Source: Tridacna crocea (Eukaryota > Mollusca > Bivalvia > Cardiida > Cardiidae). From it: 64,000 bases of DNA. Below are positions 54,244 through 63,940 of this stretch, one piece after another. Each line of letters begins with the position of its first letter. The first letter of the stretch is position 1. Location: the NCBI GenBank assembly GCA_943736015.1, contig OX031069.1:38660728-38724727 (forward strand), read 5' to 3'. Under the pieces are notes generated by a model. That model was not told the origin of the DNA and ran no database searches. It was given only the letters and a program-made list of their open reading frames with translations. The translations under genes and the position numbers were made by a program.

Positions 54244-54589
54244 TCTATATCAGCGGTGTCTTCTTTTCCAAAAGTTTTTTTTTTATTTTAGTCTGTTAAA
54301 ACCATATTCCGACGGTAGATCATATCACCACATGTCGCGTCTTGAAAATGCTTTTCAGAAGTCTGAAATTTTGCTTTACATTAATATATAGATCTACTAT
54401 AATTTGGACTTGTTGCTAGATCTATATAGATATCTATTATATTCTTTACTAGTTGTACAAACTGACGACATTTGCAAACGATGCAGATCAAAGCAAGTCT
54501 GATCTTGGAATCCAGGTTTGTAACGGCCGTTAGAATTATAAGTCTTGGACGAGTTTATATGTAGGTGGCAGGGGTATTTTCGAAGTCGG

Positions 54590-54832
54590 TGTCACTTGGC
54601 AGTGAATGACGTAATGATGACGTAGATTGCTTTGCACCTGCAAGTGTCAGGTATATTTCATTTCCGTCGAAGCAGATTTGGTGACCCAACCCATATCTCC
54701 GGTCTTTAACCTCCAGGGCGCCGAATAAACCAAATTGATATAGTCGGTCTAAAAATAGGACTAAATAAGTGCAGTTAAGCAGTTGCCTTTGTCTATTTAA
54801 GTGTTTTAAGCTATCGGAATATATTTGCAACG
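54590..54832 (+). promoter_or_regulatory. possible promoter with paired CRE-like sites
   Basis: TGACGTAA (54607-54614) and TGACGTAG (54618-54625) are two half-palindromic CRE/ATF-type sites 11 bp apart. The next 200 bp are repeat-free and lead to an ATG with a following splice donor. There is no clear TATA box. Confidence 0.2.
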
Positions 54833-54883
54833 ATGTTTCAAAAAAGGTTTGCTGCAAGACGTGAAAAACGGCACATTCTGGAG
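54833..54883 (+). CDS. candidate first coding exon, product unknown
   Basis: ATG in the context CAACGATGT opens 17 codons, MFQKRFAARREKRHILE, very basic, then GAG|GTAAAC as donor. Phase 0 end. The opposite strand is open for 125 codons over 54555-54932 (LGHQICFDGNEIYLTLAG in its C-terminal half), so the coding strand is uncertain. Confidence 0.22.
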
Positions 54884-55043
54884 GTAAACAATTTGATATA
54901 GAATAACTACTGTTTGTGTGTTTTATTCGCACTTCACTGACGGATGTTTGTAAGTCAGGCCTACCTTCAACAAAGTGGATTTATTTCTCGAATACGTGAG
55001 TACTTACTTAAAATATCTCTGTAAGTTTTGTATTTATTAATCA

Positions 55044-55280
55044 ACTCCCAATCCTTTACCACAGAATTCAGACTTTACAACATCTAGAGAAAGAAAAACT
55101 TCTAAAAAGATTCTGGGAAAAAGAGAAAACTCTGGTAACCTGCATACTCTCTTCTTGCCACGATGTTTTCAACCCTTCCAAATCAACTTTCAGGGTTTGA
55201 GTCAAATTTTTTGTGTCCTCTGCAAATGCTTTCAAGCTTGACTAGTTGAAGCATGTTATCTTGTTTAGTAAAAAAATCAA
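55044..55280 (-). mobile_element. H1 MITE, worn
   Basis: CCTTTACCACAGAATTCAGA, stem ACTCTGGTAACCTGCATAC, A arm TGTCCTCTGCAAATGCTTTC. Confidence 0.75.
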
Positions 55281-55502
55281 ACTTAGGTTGCCATGCTTGA
55301 CTCGGTAAACCTTTGTAAGCAGTCTGCAGTAAGGTAATTCTTCACATATATGTTGTCTATAACTCATAATTTCTTATGTGAAAACGATTTTGAAATAGCA
55401 ACATCTGGGCCTTTTACTGTTTGTTGGAAAAGGAACTTTTTTTAAGTTCGACTGCTTTCGAAGAAAACGTCGAGGTAATGTGACTTCGTTGTCGTCTGCG
55501 TC

Positions 55503-55605
55503 CTCGGTCCATATTCCCTGAACATTCTTAAGAAGTCTTGTTCTTCAAGATTTTCTATGTTTGACAGTAACACAAGTCCTGATTGGCTAAACCGAATAGG
55601 TCATC
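55503..55605 (+). repeat. P9 single arm
   Basis: CGGTCCATATTCCCTGAACA then TTCTTAAGAA and GATTGGCTAAACCG; the other arm is absent. Confidence 0.65.
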
Positions 55606-55639
55606 ATCTAGCAAAAAATAATATGATATCTCTATTAAT

Positions 55640-55960
55640 ACTGAAGATTTTTACTTCAAACTCAGACAAATTGTGAACGATCAAAAAGGGGAACATTTAC
55701 AACGGGGGCGAGTAACCATCAAAATATTTTTGGCACAATTATGCTCCTTTATCGACATAGAACTTTCAAAATCGTAGACAGATTGAAATATCTGTTTCAG
55801 AGATGACATTAACTTCAAACTTTCATGGGTACTTACTTAGCTTTAAGATAGAAATCTCTACAACAGGGGGAGGTAAAAATCAAACTATTTTTGACACAAA
55901 TATACCTTTTTTTGCGACTTTGATTTTCACCAAAAGCAGCCGTGCGTTCGCATCCACACA
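55640..55960 (+). repeat. two worn tandem units of about 162 bp
   Basis: ACAACGGGGGCGAGTAACCA...TTTTTGGCACAATTATGCTC and ACAACAGGGGGAGGTAAAAA...TTTTTGACACAAATATACC. The latter motif is frequent in bivalve dispersed repeats. Confidence 0.65.
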
Positions 55961-55969
55961 TGGTTCTTA

Positions 55970-56031
55970 TATCGTGCGTTTACTTCCAAAAAGTTGTATC
56001 TACAGCTTGTTTTGGAACTAAACGGACGATA
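55970..56031. mobile_element. H4 element, short
   Basis: ATCGTGCGTTTACTTCCAAA to AACTAAACGGACGAT with CTACAGCTTG in the middle; one arm shortened. Confidence 0.65.
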
Positions 56032-56034
56032 TTT

Positions 56035-57000
56035 GTTTTCCATTTAAAAAAAACATTGAAATTCTGTAGTTTAATTTGGATCTTACAAACGAGTGTTTCA
56101 ATACATATCTAATATTTCCAGCGCTCAAAATAAATTTCTTCAAAAGTCTTTATCGTTCAGGGGTTGGATAAAGAGACCACTTTATATTTAAAAGATTATT
56201 TATGCATTTTATGCACCTTTGTTTTCATTGCCTTTGGCCTGCACGATTTTGGATCTTGAATACATCACTTCAGAGAGCTTTTTGGTGCTATCATAATGTT
56301 GGCAAGCTACGGTAAATAAGTTAAATATGGGCTGTTTGTTTTACAAACTCCTCCCATGTGTTGCAAACTGTATCCCTTGGTTTTAAAAATTACTTTTATC
56401 TGTTCAGATAAAATGCAGTTGGAAATAGTGCTATTGCTAGATGGAGACAGAATTGTTTACTAGAAGATAATTAACCTTTATTCTTCACATATTGTACAGA
56501 CCTTTCAAGTTTGTTCCCATTTTTTACCCCGTCGTTTTTATGTATGAAGCACTGATGTTCACAAAAAAAAAAAGGTTATAAATTCTGTAAACGACACACA
56601 TTAAAAAACCTCATATAACATTGCCGTTTGAACTTAAAACGAACTAAGTAAAAGGCAGTTTCGGAATTATTAAGTATGAATTAATATCACGGGAAAAATA
56701 AATGCCATACAACTTAAAGCAAAATCAAATTAACGTTATAAGCTTTATTTGCCCACTCTTTTCGACTTTCACAGTGTATGCTGATTTCTTTTGATGGAAA
56801 AATTATTGTTTCTTTTTATCTATATTGATGTTTGCGGTACATTTCATAAAAATGCTATTGGAAAAGAAACAGACATTGACAACGACAATGCTTTGGTTTC
56901 ATTTCAGTGGTCACAGGACCATTGTTATTCAAAAGAAACATTGAATACAGTGCTGATGTTATACTTTATTTCTCACGAATATGTGACCCATCACATGTTT
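56035..57000. other. no gene recognised
   Basis: Two good acceptors (CACTCTTTTCGACTTTCACAG near 56775; TGGTTTCATTTCAG near 56907) are followed by short open frames but no convincing donor. A frame of 111 codons (56791-57126) runs into an H1 arm. Confidence 0.4.
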
Positions 57001-57002
57001 CT

Positions 57003-57110
57003 ACCCTTCATAAAACAAATTTCAAATTTTGAGTTACTTAAATTTTGTCGTCTGCAAATGCGAGTGATTTGGAGAAGCCTAGAATATTGTCATCAGTTAA
57101 ACCGCATCTT
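57003..57110 (-). repeat. H1 A arm only
   Basis: TTCTACCCTTCATAAAACAA, TTTTGTCGTCTGCAAATGC, then CATCAGTTAAAC; hairpin and B arm absent. Confidence 0.7.
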
Positions 57111-57634
57111 CATAGAGCACAGCTGAAATATATTTTCTGTTCACAAACATTTTCTCCTGTACCATTTTTAGGGAAGCTTTATTCATCAAGGTAGTGCAAG
57201 AATAATGCAATTTCACCTATTTTATTTCCTCCATCAGTACAGAAAAAAAGACACAGAGGTATCCCCAGGAGAATGGTATAAAGTGCATTTGTGCGTAGAA
57301 TGTCAATTGTAATTGATCGTAGATGAATGTCTGTATGTTTGAATTCCCTGGAAAATTTCTTTGGTGAATGGTTTCCAAAGAAGTGTGCACTGGGGGTTCC
57401 ATTATTGTTTTAAGATCGGTCTCTGTTACCAGCTGTATCAATTTAAAGCACATATGATACATGCAATAAAGAACACTTTTGTAGCACTATGGAAAATGGA
57501 GGACTCGCCATAATGGATCATATATACAAATTCTTTGCGTACTTTAGATACATTTAGATACAAGAAAAGAAAAGAACGGCCAAACCATGCGGTAGAATGA
57601 TGCTTTGACGGGCTGAGAACTTACCTGTAGCATA

Positions 57635-57705
57635 ACATATCGACCTTTGTCATCCTGCTCGGACTATGGAGGCTGACAAAGATTGATTCATTTTCCAGAT
57701 GCTAC
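57635..57705. repeat. H3 hairpin
   Basis: ATATCGACCTTTGTCATCCT and CGGACTATGGAGGCTGACAA then AGATTGAT. The complement of its left flank makes a perfect-looking donor (ACAG|GTAAGT), which is not evidence of a gene. Confidence 0.6.
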
Positions 57706-57815
57706 TAACGCATCTTTTCACAAAACATTGCTCAAATATGTTTCTGCTTTTATGTAATGTAACTTGTACTATTATGCCTGTTACACATTAAGTCATACAA
57801 TTGTATTCAGTGACT

Positions 57816-58025
57816 TTAACCCTTAAAGTGCTGAATTACACGAGACATTTTTAAATAGGAAAATCATCTGCTTTATTGCTGTACCAAGTTTTTTCTTTGC
57901 CAGAATATGTAACAAAATAGTGGGTAGTGTAGATCTAAGATCAGACTGCACGTTCTTTGCAGTCTGATCTTGATCTACACCGTCTACAAAAACAAGTAAG
58001 TCGGTTCCAATACTTTAAGGGTTAA
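57816..58025 (+). mobile_element. H2 MITE, complete
   Basis: TTAACCCTTAAAGTGCTG left and AATACTTTAAGGGTTAA right, both with TTAA. Hairpin 57925-57985. The right TTAA is shared with H1. Confidence 0.87.
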
Positions 58026-58246
58026 CCTTTTACCACATGACGAGATTTTAGACCTGTCCGAATTGAAAGCATTTGCTGGTGACAGTTTCAGTGTGGTTCA
58101 TATGAAATGATTTTTCTTCGAAAGGGAAGAAAACATTGTTGGAAAAGGAGAAAATGCTGGTAATCAGCATTTTCTCCTTTTCCCACATTTTTTTTCAAAA
58201 GCCTTTCAGGGGTGTTTAAAGTCGTCATTGTGTGGTAAAGGGTTAA
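58022..58246 (+). mobile_element. H1 MITE
   Basis: TTAACCTTTTACCACATGAC to GTGTGGTAAAGGGTTAA; palindrome centre GGTAATCAG has one mispair. Confidence 0.88.
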
Positions 58247-58537
58247 TTAATTAAGTCTTCAGTTTTCTTCGCCAACCTTTTTTAAATTTGTTTCTAATTT
58301 CAAATTATAGAACTGGCTTTCTTCAATTTAAGTTTTGAAACTAAACAGGGGCAAGTTCAAACAAAAATCTCTAATTCTCTGACGTAATTCTCAGCTCATA
58401 CAGTGAACTATTCTTTGGATCAGAAAGATTTTCAATTTAATCAGAACACGGATATTTTTATTTATTTATTCATTTTAGTGTAACATGTTTGCATTCCAAG
58501 ATTAGCTTCCGTTTGAGGACAGCATTGATTAGTTGGT

Positions 58538-58766
58538 TTAACTCATTACCAAACGACAAAATTTTACGTTTGTCCAAATCGAAAGCATTTGCAGACGACA
58601 AAATAAAAGTGACCGAAAATTTGAAATTTGTTTTGTGAAGGGTAGAAAAGATTGTGGGAAAAGGAGAAAATGCTGGTTACCAGCATTTTCTCCTTTTCTC
58701 ACAATGTTTTCTAAAGGCTTCTTTCTCAGGGGCGTCAAAAGTAGGGATTGTGTGGTAATGGGTTAA
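58538..58766 (+). mobile_element. H1 MITE
   Basis: TTAACTCATTACCAAACGAC to GGTAATGGGTTAA; 229 bp with nearly consensus arms. Confidence 0.92.
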
Positions 58767-58869
58767 AATACTGGTCAAATTCCATATTTGTTACGACTAT
58801 CGACATATAAAATGGCTGTCGAGGAATTCTGTGGTAATGCTCTTTGTAAATGAAGTTGAATGCAACTGC

Positions 58870-59370
58870 AAAAAAAAAAACTATCTACTCATATCAGATT
58901 GCACAACCCGCGCAGGCTGACTCAGGTAGAAACCATTATCTCCCGCTAGATGGCGTTCTATAAATACTCATCTATCTAATTTGGGCATCCTGGGTACAGA
59001 ACCGAACCACTTTCCTACGCGACAACCGTTACTATGAATTTCAAACTAAAATAAACTATACTCAATAAAACGCTACCTCGTGCAATTCACTCAGCTATGA
59101 TCAGCAGTTTAGAGAAATCTGGACCTAAAGCAGGTCTCATTTCTCCTGAAACGTATTGATAAAAGCTATTTTCTACATTGCTACTTTACACAGCGTAATA
59201 TTACAGTCTGCCCGCTTTCGGGGCTATATACTGATGCGTCATATAAGACAGGTCGAATCTTCGAAGAATATGACATGCGCAGACAACGAGGTAGAAACTT
59301 ACTTATATTGGTCAATATTTCAGTGTAGGTCAAATGACCAGTCTATCCTGTAATTTGTTCGTTTTTTTGA
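58870..59370. mobile_element. H3 element split by R10
   Basis: The left part (to 58933) holds the GC core ACCCGCGCAGGCTGACTCAG. The right part (from 59299) resumes with TATTGGTCAATATTTCAGTG then GACCAGTCTATCCTG, the normal H3 trailer. Confidence 0.75.
58934..59288 (-). mobile_element. R10 element, intact
   Basis: AGGTAGAAAC at 58924-58933 and 59289-59298 is a second exact 10-bp target duplication. The 355-bp element is the reverse complement of the 49.2-kb copy and lacks P9. Confidence 0.92.
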
Positions 59371-59815
59371 CAAAATCGATTTCATTGATCTAAATTTATG
59401 TAATCAGCTTCTTAGTATAATGCACTGCGGAAATGCGTTAAACTTTAGTTCACATAAATTTACCTATATCACTTCGCCAGAAAACATTAGTCCTATTTTT
59501 TTTTCTTTTTTTTTTATATAAAAGAAAGAAAATATCTCTTTCGAAACAATTATCAAGTTGTCTCGAGGCTCTATCATTTGCAAATACAAACCAGTTACTT
59601 GCAAGGCAGGGCAAGTTGTGCTCTCTCGACAATTTATTCCATGAAATGACGAACTATTTTAGACAAGATCAAAGGCAAACTACAAACAGAGAATTGTGCC
59701 AGATTTCCCTCCCAGCTAGACATACTTTCTTCCCTTTTTTATCTTTGAAGAGTGAAAAACTCTACTCTGAGGATAAATTTCTTTCTAAAATGGCGCATAC
59801 TTTGCCAAAAGGGGG
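59371..59815. other. no gene recognised
   Basis: Poly-T and poly-A runs near 59500; no supported gene. Confidence 0.4.
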
Positions 59816-59827
59816 TTTAATACATCT

Positions 59828-59950
59828 GCAAAAAATATCGACCCTGGTCAGCCTGCGCAGTGCGCGCAGGCTGACCAGGGTCGATATTTTTTGCTCTTTG
59901 TCGATTACCTGTAGGTCAAAGAACTGTTCTATCCCATGATTGATACTGTT
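59828..59950 (+). mobile_element. H3 hairpin element
   Basis: The 67-bp palindrome 59828-59894 is essentially perfect (GCAAAAAATATCGACCCTGG...). The trailer with TCAAAGAACTGTTCTATCC follows. Confidence 0.8.
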
Positions 59951-60091
59951 GTTTGAAAGGAAAAAAAGCAATGGATGGGTCCATAATTATGTGATGACTT
60001 GCTTGGCATGATGCATCATTGACATACGACAAACCTCCATTTGCCAGAGAATAACTTAAAGTTGCGACAGAAATTTTTAACATATCTTGTG

Positions 60092-60160
60092 TGGTGTCCG
60101 TGGCTATGAGGTAGAGCGTCGACCTCGTAACCATAAGGTCCTGAGTTCGATACCCGGGAT
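60092..60160 (+). mobile_element. tRNA-like SINE head
   Basis: GTGGCTATGAGGTAGAGCG (A box) and GAGTTCGATACCC (B box). No acceptor stem pairing was found, and the downstream ATTCGGCGCCAGTACTGG is not tRNA. A real tRNA gene is unlikely. Confidence 0.6.
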
Positions 60161-60199
60161 TTTTTATTGGCCCACACATTCGGCGCCAGTACTGGTGTA

Positions 60200-60598
60200 G
60201 TTCCCAGGAAATAGAAATGAGAGAGATTAATATAAGTTGTTAGAACTTGTTTCTCAATCGATGTTAATTAAATATGTTATAAACTAAACGTATCTTTGGA
60301 ATATTTTTAGACACAAACCACGATAGAACATGTGAAAATATTGTAGCAGACAGAGATTTTGACTTTTCCAGCAATAGTTCCAAGGGTATTTATTTGACTG
60401 TCTTAAAAATTAGGGATAATACACTGCACTGTTAAAACCATGCATTTTGAAATAAAACGGATAATTTGAAATAAAAAAGTTTCATCTTGGCTATATTCTA
60501 TTAGTATTCACCCATGTACTTCAAAACGGATCATTATGGATAACATTTATCCAAAATTTTACAGAAACATCATGATGCGCCATATTAGTAAATTGGAT
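60200..60598. other. no gene recognised
   Basis: AT-rich without a supported feature. Confidence 0.4.
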
Positions 60599-60852
60599 AT
60601 ATACTCTCTCAAAAAAGAAACGCAACATACAGAAAATAGGAAATTTACTTCATATATTATTTATATGATTTATGAGTGATTTATTGACAATATGTGACAA
60701 ACTGTGATATTCCAAGGTAAAAGAACTCATGAACAAGAAGTGTGCCAATTTTTGCATTCCTGTGTAAATTATTTATATCATAAATTATGAAAATAATATA
60801 TGAAGTAAATTTCCTATTTTCTGTATGTTGCGTTTCTTTTTTGAGAGAGTAT
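60599..60852. mobile_element. Tc1/mariner-type MITE, complete
   Basis: TATACTCTCTCAAAAAAGAA then ACGCAACATACAG forms an inverted repeat of about 60 bp with near-perfect identity and TA borders. AAAAAAGAAACGCA is typical of Tc1/mariner termini. The 130-bp interior has no frame. Confidence 0.88.
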
Positions 60853-61044
60853 ATAAGGGTCGGAAGAAACACTCGGATTGTCCCACTTTGGCTTCTTTCG
60901 CCAGATTATCTAAAAAAAAGAGAGAGGAAAACTCAAGAAGCTGTTGATAGAAAATCAAACTGCATGTTTGATAAAACCTGGTCATCATTGATCAGAATGC
61001 GCACTGTTGGCAAGACCAAATAGAATCGCCTTTTGTGCTTTAAA

Positions 61045-61515
61045 AAATGATACTACCTACCCAAACGATAAAGTTTTGGGCTCGTTTAAAATGAAAGGAC
61101 TTGTAGACGAGAAATTAAATGTGGCTAAAATGGTACATCCTGCAACACAGGAAAAAGGGCATCCGGACATTTGCGTAAAGTGCTGTCTTGGATTAGCCTG
61201 TGCAATCCGCACAGGCTAATCGGAGACGGACGGCATTGTACGACTACATTAGATTTTGTGCTACAGTTGGATTGCGCAAACGAAAAGCGCCGTCTCGGGT
61301 TAGCCTGCGCGGACTGTGCATGCTGAACCAGGACTACACCTTACGCAAATGTCCCTGTTCACGTGTTGCAGGCCTTATTATTTTTCTTTGATTGTATATA
61401 GAAAGCATTGTGGAAAAAAAAAGGAGAAAATGCTTGTTACTAGTGTTTTCTCATTTTCCACCATGCTTTAAAGCCTTCTTCAATTGGACTGTAAAAGCAT
61501 GGAATATTTTCCTTC
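61045..61515 (+). mobile_element. H1 MITE interrupted by T2
   Basis: A arm ACCCAAACGATAAAGTTTTG to GTGGCTAAAATGG, then T2. The stem GAAAGCATTGTGG...GGAGAAAATGCTTGTTAC resumes after 61390. Confidence 0.75.
61138..61372 (+). mobile_element. T2 element nested in H1
   Basis: TCCTGCAACACAGGAAAAAG to CACGTGTTGCAGG; inner block CGACTACATTAGATTTTGTG is identical to the 51.3-kb copy. Confidence 0.82.
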
Positions 61516-61796
61516 TGGAGGTTAAATGTTTTTTTTTTCTTTTCCTAAGAATAGAATAAATTTAAAAGAAAATTCAAATTCATCGTGTCAATTACGGGGT
61601 CAATGTAAAGACCTCGACTTATAAATTTTCCAAGAAAGACGTGTTGCCCATAACAATGAGGAGTAATGGAAGCATGTAATATTTTTCGATTCAGAGAAAT
61701 ATTTCTTCCGTGATGAGCCTTTTAGAATCGGTCACTGGGAATCTGTGCTACCTCTTTCCTGGTTTGGATTGTCACGTGACGATTCTTGAATACTTT

Positions 61797-62024
61797 TTAA
61801 CTCTACCAAACAACAAAAGTTTAGACTTCTCCAAATCGAAAGCTTTTGGATGTGACAAATTAAATGTCACTAAGGTAATGACACTTGTTTCTTAAGGGGT
61901 GGAAAAGATTGTGGGAAAAGGAGAAAATGCTGGTTACCAGCATTTTCTCTTTTTCCCACAATGTTTTCAAAAGGCTTTCTTTCTAAGGGTCCTTAAAACT
62001 CAGGATTGTGTGATAAAGGGCTAA
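61797..62024 (+). mobile_element. H1 MITE
   Basis: TTAACTCTACCAAACAACAA to GTGTGATAAAGGGCTAA; palindrome intact. Confidence 0.87.
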
Positions 62025-62057
62025 AGTTATCCCTTTTTAATTCTGTGCTGGCCTTGT

Positions 62058-62242
62058 TTAACTTATCTATTTAAAGAAAATTTGAAATTTGTTTTGTGAA
62101 GGGTACAAAACACTGTGGGAAAAGGAGAAAATGCTGGTTACCAGCATTTTCTCCTTTTCCCACAATGTTTTCTAAAGGCTTCTCTCTCAGGGGCGTCAAA
62201 AGTAGGGATTGTGTGGTAATGGGTTAACTCATCTATTTAAAG
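62058..62242 (+). mobile_element. H1 MITE, left part lost, between direct repeats
   Basis: TTAACTTATCTATTTAAAG (62058-62076) and TTAACTCATCTATTTAAAG (62224-62242) flank it. The first 75 or so bases of the A arm are absent; it starts at AAAATTTGAAATTTG. Palindrome and B arm are excellent. Confidence 0.88.
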
Positions 62243-62284
62243 AGTATTTGCATATAACATATATGAACATGAACGTATGTTTCA

Positions 62285-62425
62285 AATTATGAAGGTTGTC
62301 TTTGAAATGGTTTGAAAACTTTATGACAAAAGGAGGAAATGCTGATTACCAGCATTTTTTTCTTTTCCCACAATGTTGTAAAATCGTTTTTTCCTTGGGG
62401 AATTCCGTGGTAAGGGATTTATATT
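62285..62425 (+). repeat. H1 hairpin and B arm, worn
   Basis: GAAAACTTTATGACAAAAGG, GCTGATTACCAGC, then CCGTGGTAAGGGATTTA. Confidence 0.6.
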
Positions 62426-62658
62426 CGATACTTCCTGAAACAACTTTTGATGCAGACTGCTTTGGAAATATCCTGTTAAAACATGGATTGTCGTCAAGAG
62501 TTTCACTGAAATATCTTGATGAACATACTAACATGGTAGCAGAAAGAGCAAATGTTACTTTTATATCAATGTTTAAAAAGCGTTGCGTGCTGCAAGACGC
62601 AAACTTGGCAAATATAGAAGGTAAAGAACATTTTGTACGATTCGCTGGAGGTCAATAA
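62425..62658 (+). CDS. open frame of unknown identity, perhaps an exon
   Basis: Downstream of a worn H1, about 78 codons stay open in one frame with mixed, globular-protein-like composition (DCFGNILLKHG, SLKYLDEHTNMVAERAN, FISMFKKRCVLQD), then a TAA. TTGATGCAG at 62464 and GAAG|GTAAAG at 62621 could serve as splice sites. The frame's upstream part is H1 sequence, so the listed start is not a translation start. I do not recognise the family. Confidence 0.2.
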   Translation, partial: SILPETTFDADCFGNILLKHGLSSRVSLKYLDEHTNMVAERANVTFISMFKKRCVLQDANLANIEGKEHFVRFAGGQ

Positions 62659-62786
62659 ACTCCTTTTAACTTTATCCTTAATGCTTCCAGCATGAAATAC
62701 AGATATCAACTCAACCTTTTCGACGGCTAAAACTACAACCTGCTGAGATTTAGAAAGTTTCGTTGTCTGACAGGCTTTACTGAACA

Positions 62787-62856
62787 GGCAGACGGTATAG
62801 ATACAAGATCAGACTGCACTTTTTGTGCAGTCTGATCTTGATCTATGCTGTCTGCA
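62787..62856. mobile_element. H2 hairpin
   Basis: GCAGACGGTATAGATACAAG to TGATCTATGCTGTCTGC, near perfect; outer stem GCAGACGG instead of GCGGACAG, only partly paired. Confidence 0.75.
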
Positions 62857-62859
62857 AAA

Positions 62860-63185
62860 GACTCTTTTTTCGCTCATGGTGTTCAAAGGGATAATAGGAT
62901 TTTCCAAAGATCGTCTTCAAATTTGTTCAATAAAAGATTGATAAAATCGAGGACAAAACCTTTCCACTTTGACACAAAATTGAATTATGTTCTCGAGCCG
63001 TTCTAAACCAGTCTTTCATGTATCAGATTTTATCCATGCAGCTCACTAATGTAAAATTAGGATAAAACGCTAAAAGCATAATAATAAATTGATATGTGAC
63101 TTGGGAGAAAAATTGACTGGGTGATGCAAACGTTAGAAAATGCCTGCTGCCCAAGGTATGTTGACTATAGTACTTTCTCAGGAAG
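62860..63185. other. no gene recognised
   Basis: ATGCCTGCTGCCCAAG|GTATGT at 63140 looks like a start codon and donor but is too short to support. Confidence 0.35.
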
Positions 63186-63204
63186 GCACTGGTAGATGTA
63201 CAGG

Positions 63205-63262
63205 CCGCCGCTATAATATTAGAATAATGTTGATATCGGAGTTACAAAATCAAAACAAACAA
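63205..63262 (+). repeat. SINE type B tail, worn
   Basis: CGCTATAATATTAGAATAAT then GTTGATATCGGAGTTACAAA and CAAAACAAACAAC resemble the type B tail. Confidence 0.45.
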
Positions 63263-63614
63263 CTTTTACATATTTTAACAGCAAGGACTGAAATACATGA
63301 ACATTCAAAAAACGATGTAAACTTTAATAAAAAACAACCAAGCAAAGTTCCATATATTTTTCGATTAACTGGCCAGCTTTTTTTTCACGTCTTTTTAATC
63401 ATCATAACAAAATTATTCAGTACATAGATATAGCACATCGTGATGATAATTTGTTGTTCACTGAATACACATTTTTTTTTAAGTTGGAGCAACCAAAATT
63501 ATAGTTTTATCAGAATAATTTACTGTTGTGACATAGGACTAACTGGAATATAGTGGTGAAACCCTCGTCGATCTGTGCCGGCTAATTTAATCAATGTGTT
63601 CATGAAAGATTTGT

Positions 63615-63810
63615 GGAGTTAGATTTGTTATAAAGTTCTTGCAGACGAAAAAGTATCCATAGCTCGAGTGGTGAAATTGCCTTTGAAATGTAGGAAACAA
63701 TGTGGGAAAAGGTCACCAGCATTTTTTCCATTTACCAAATTTTCTTTAAAGCCTTCTTTCCCTAAAATGTTAACAATTGGGATGGTGATGTGAGAGGTAA
63801 TAGATTAAGA
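63615..63810 (+). mobile_element. H1 MITE with half its hairpin deleted
   Basis: AGTTCTTGCAGACGAAAAAG, AACAATGTGGGAAAAGG, then TCACCAGCATTTTTTCC: the left inner stem is missing. B arm and AGAGGTAATAGATTAA follow. Confidence 0.75.
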
Positions 63811-63940
63811 TGTCAACTACAGATGGTGTTTATGATAAAAAAGTTGCATAAAAATAGAATGGAATCGACATACCAATTATGTACCATCAAAACCATTTCC
63901 ATAGCACATTACAATAACTCACGTTATTGTTGTATTTCAG

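Noticed and set aside
57620..57705. Minus-strand ACAG|GTAAGT donor
   Set aside because: It falls at an H3 hairpin and the short upstream frame is stopped at once, so the match is repeat-derived.
60092..60160. tRNA gene
   Set aside because: A and B boxes are good but the acceptor and anticodon stems do not form; classed as SINE head. The same holds for 670-745 and 31091-31160.
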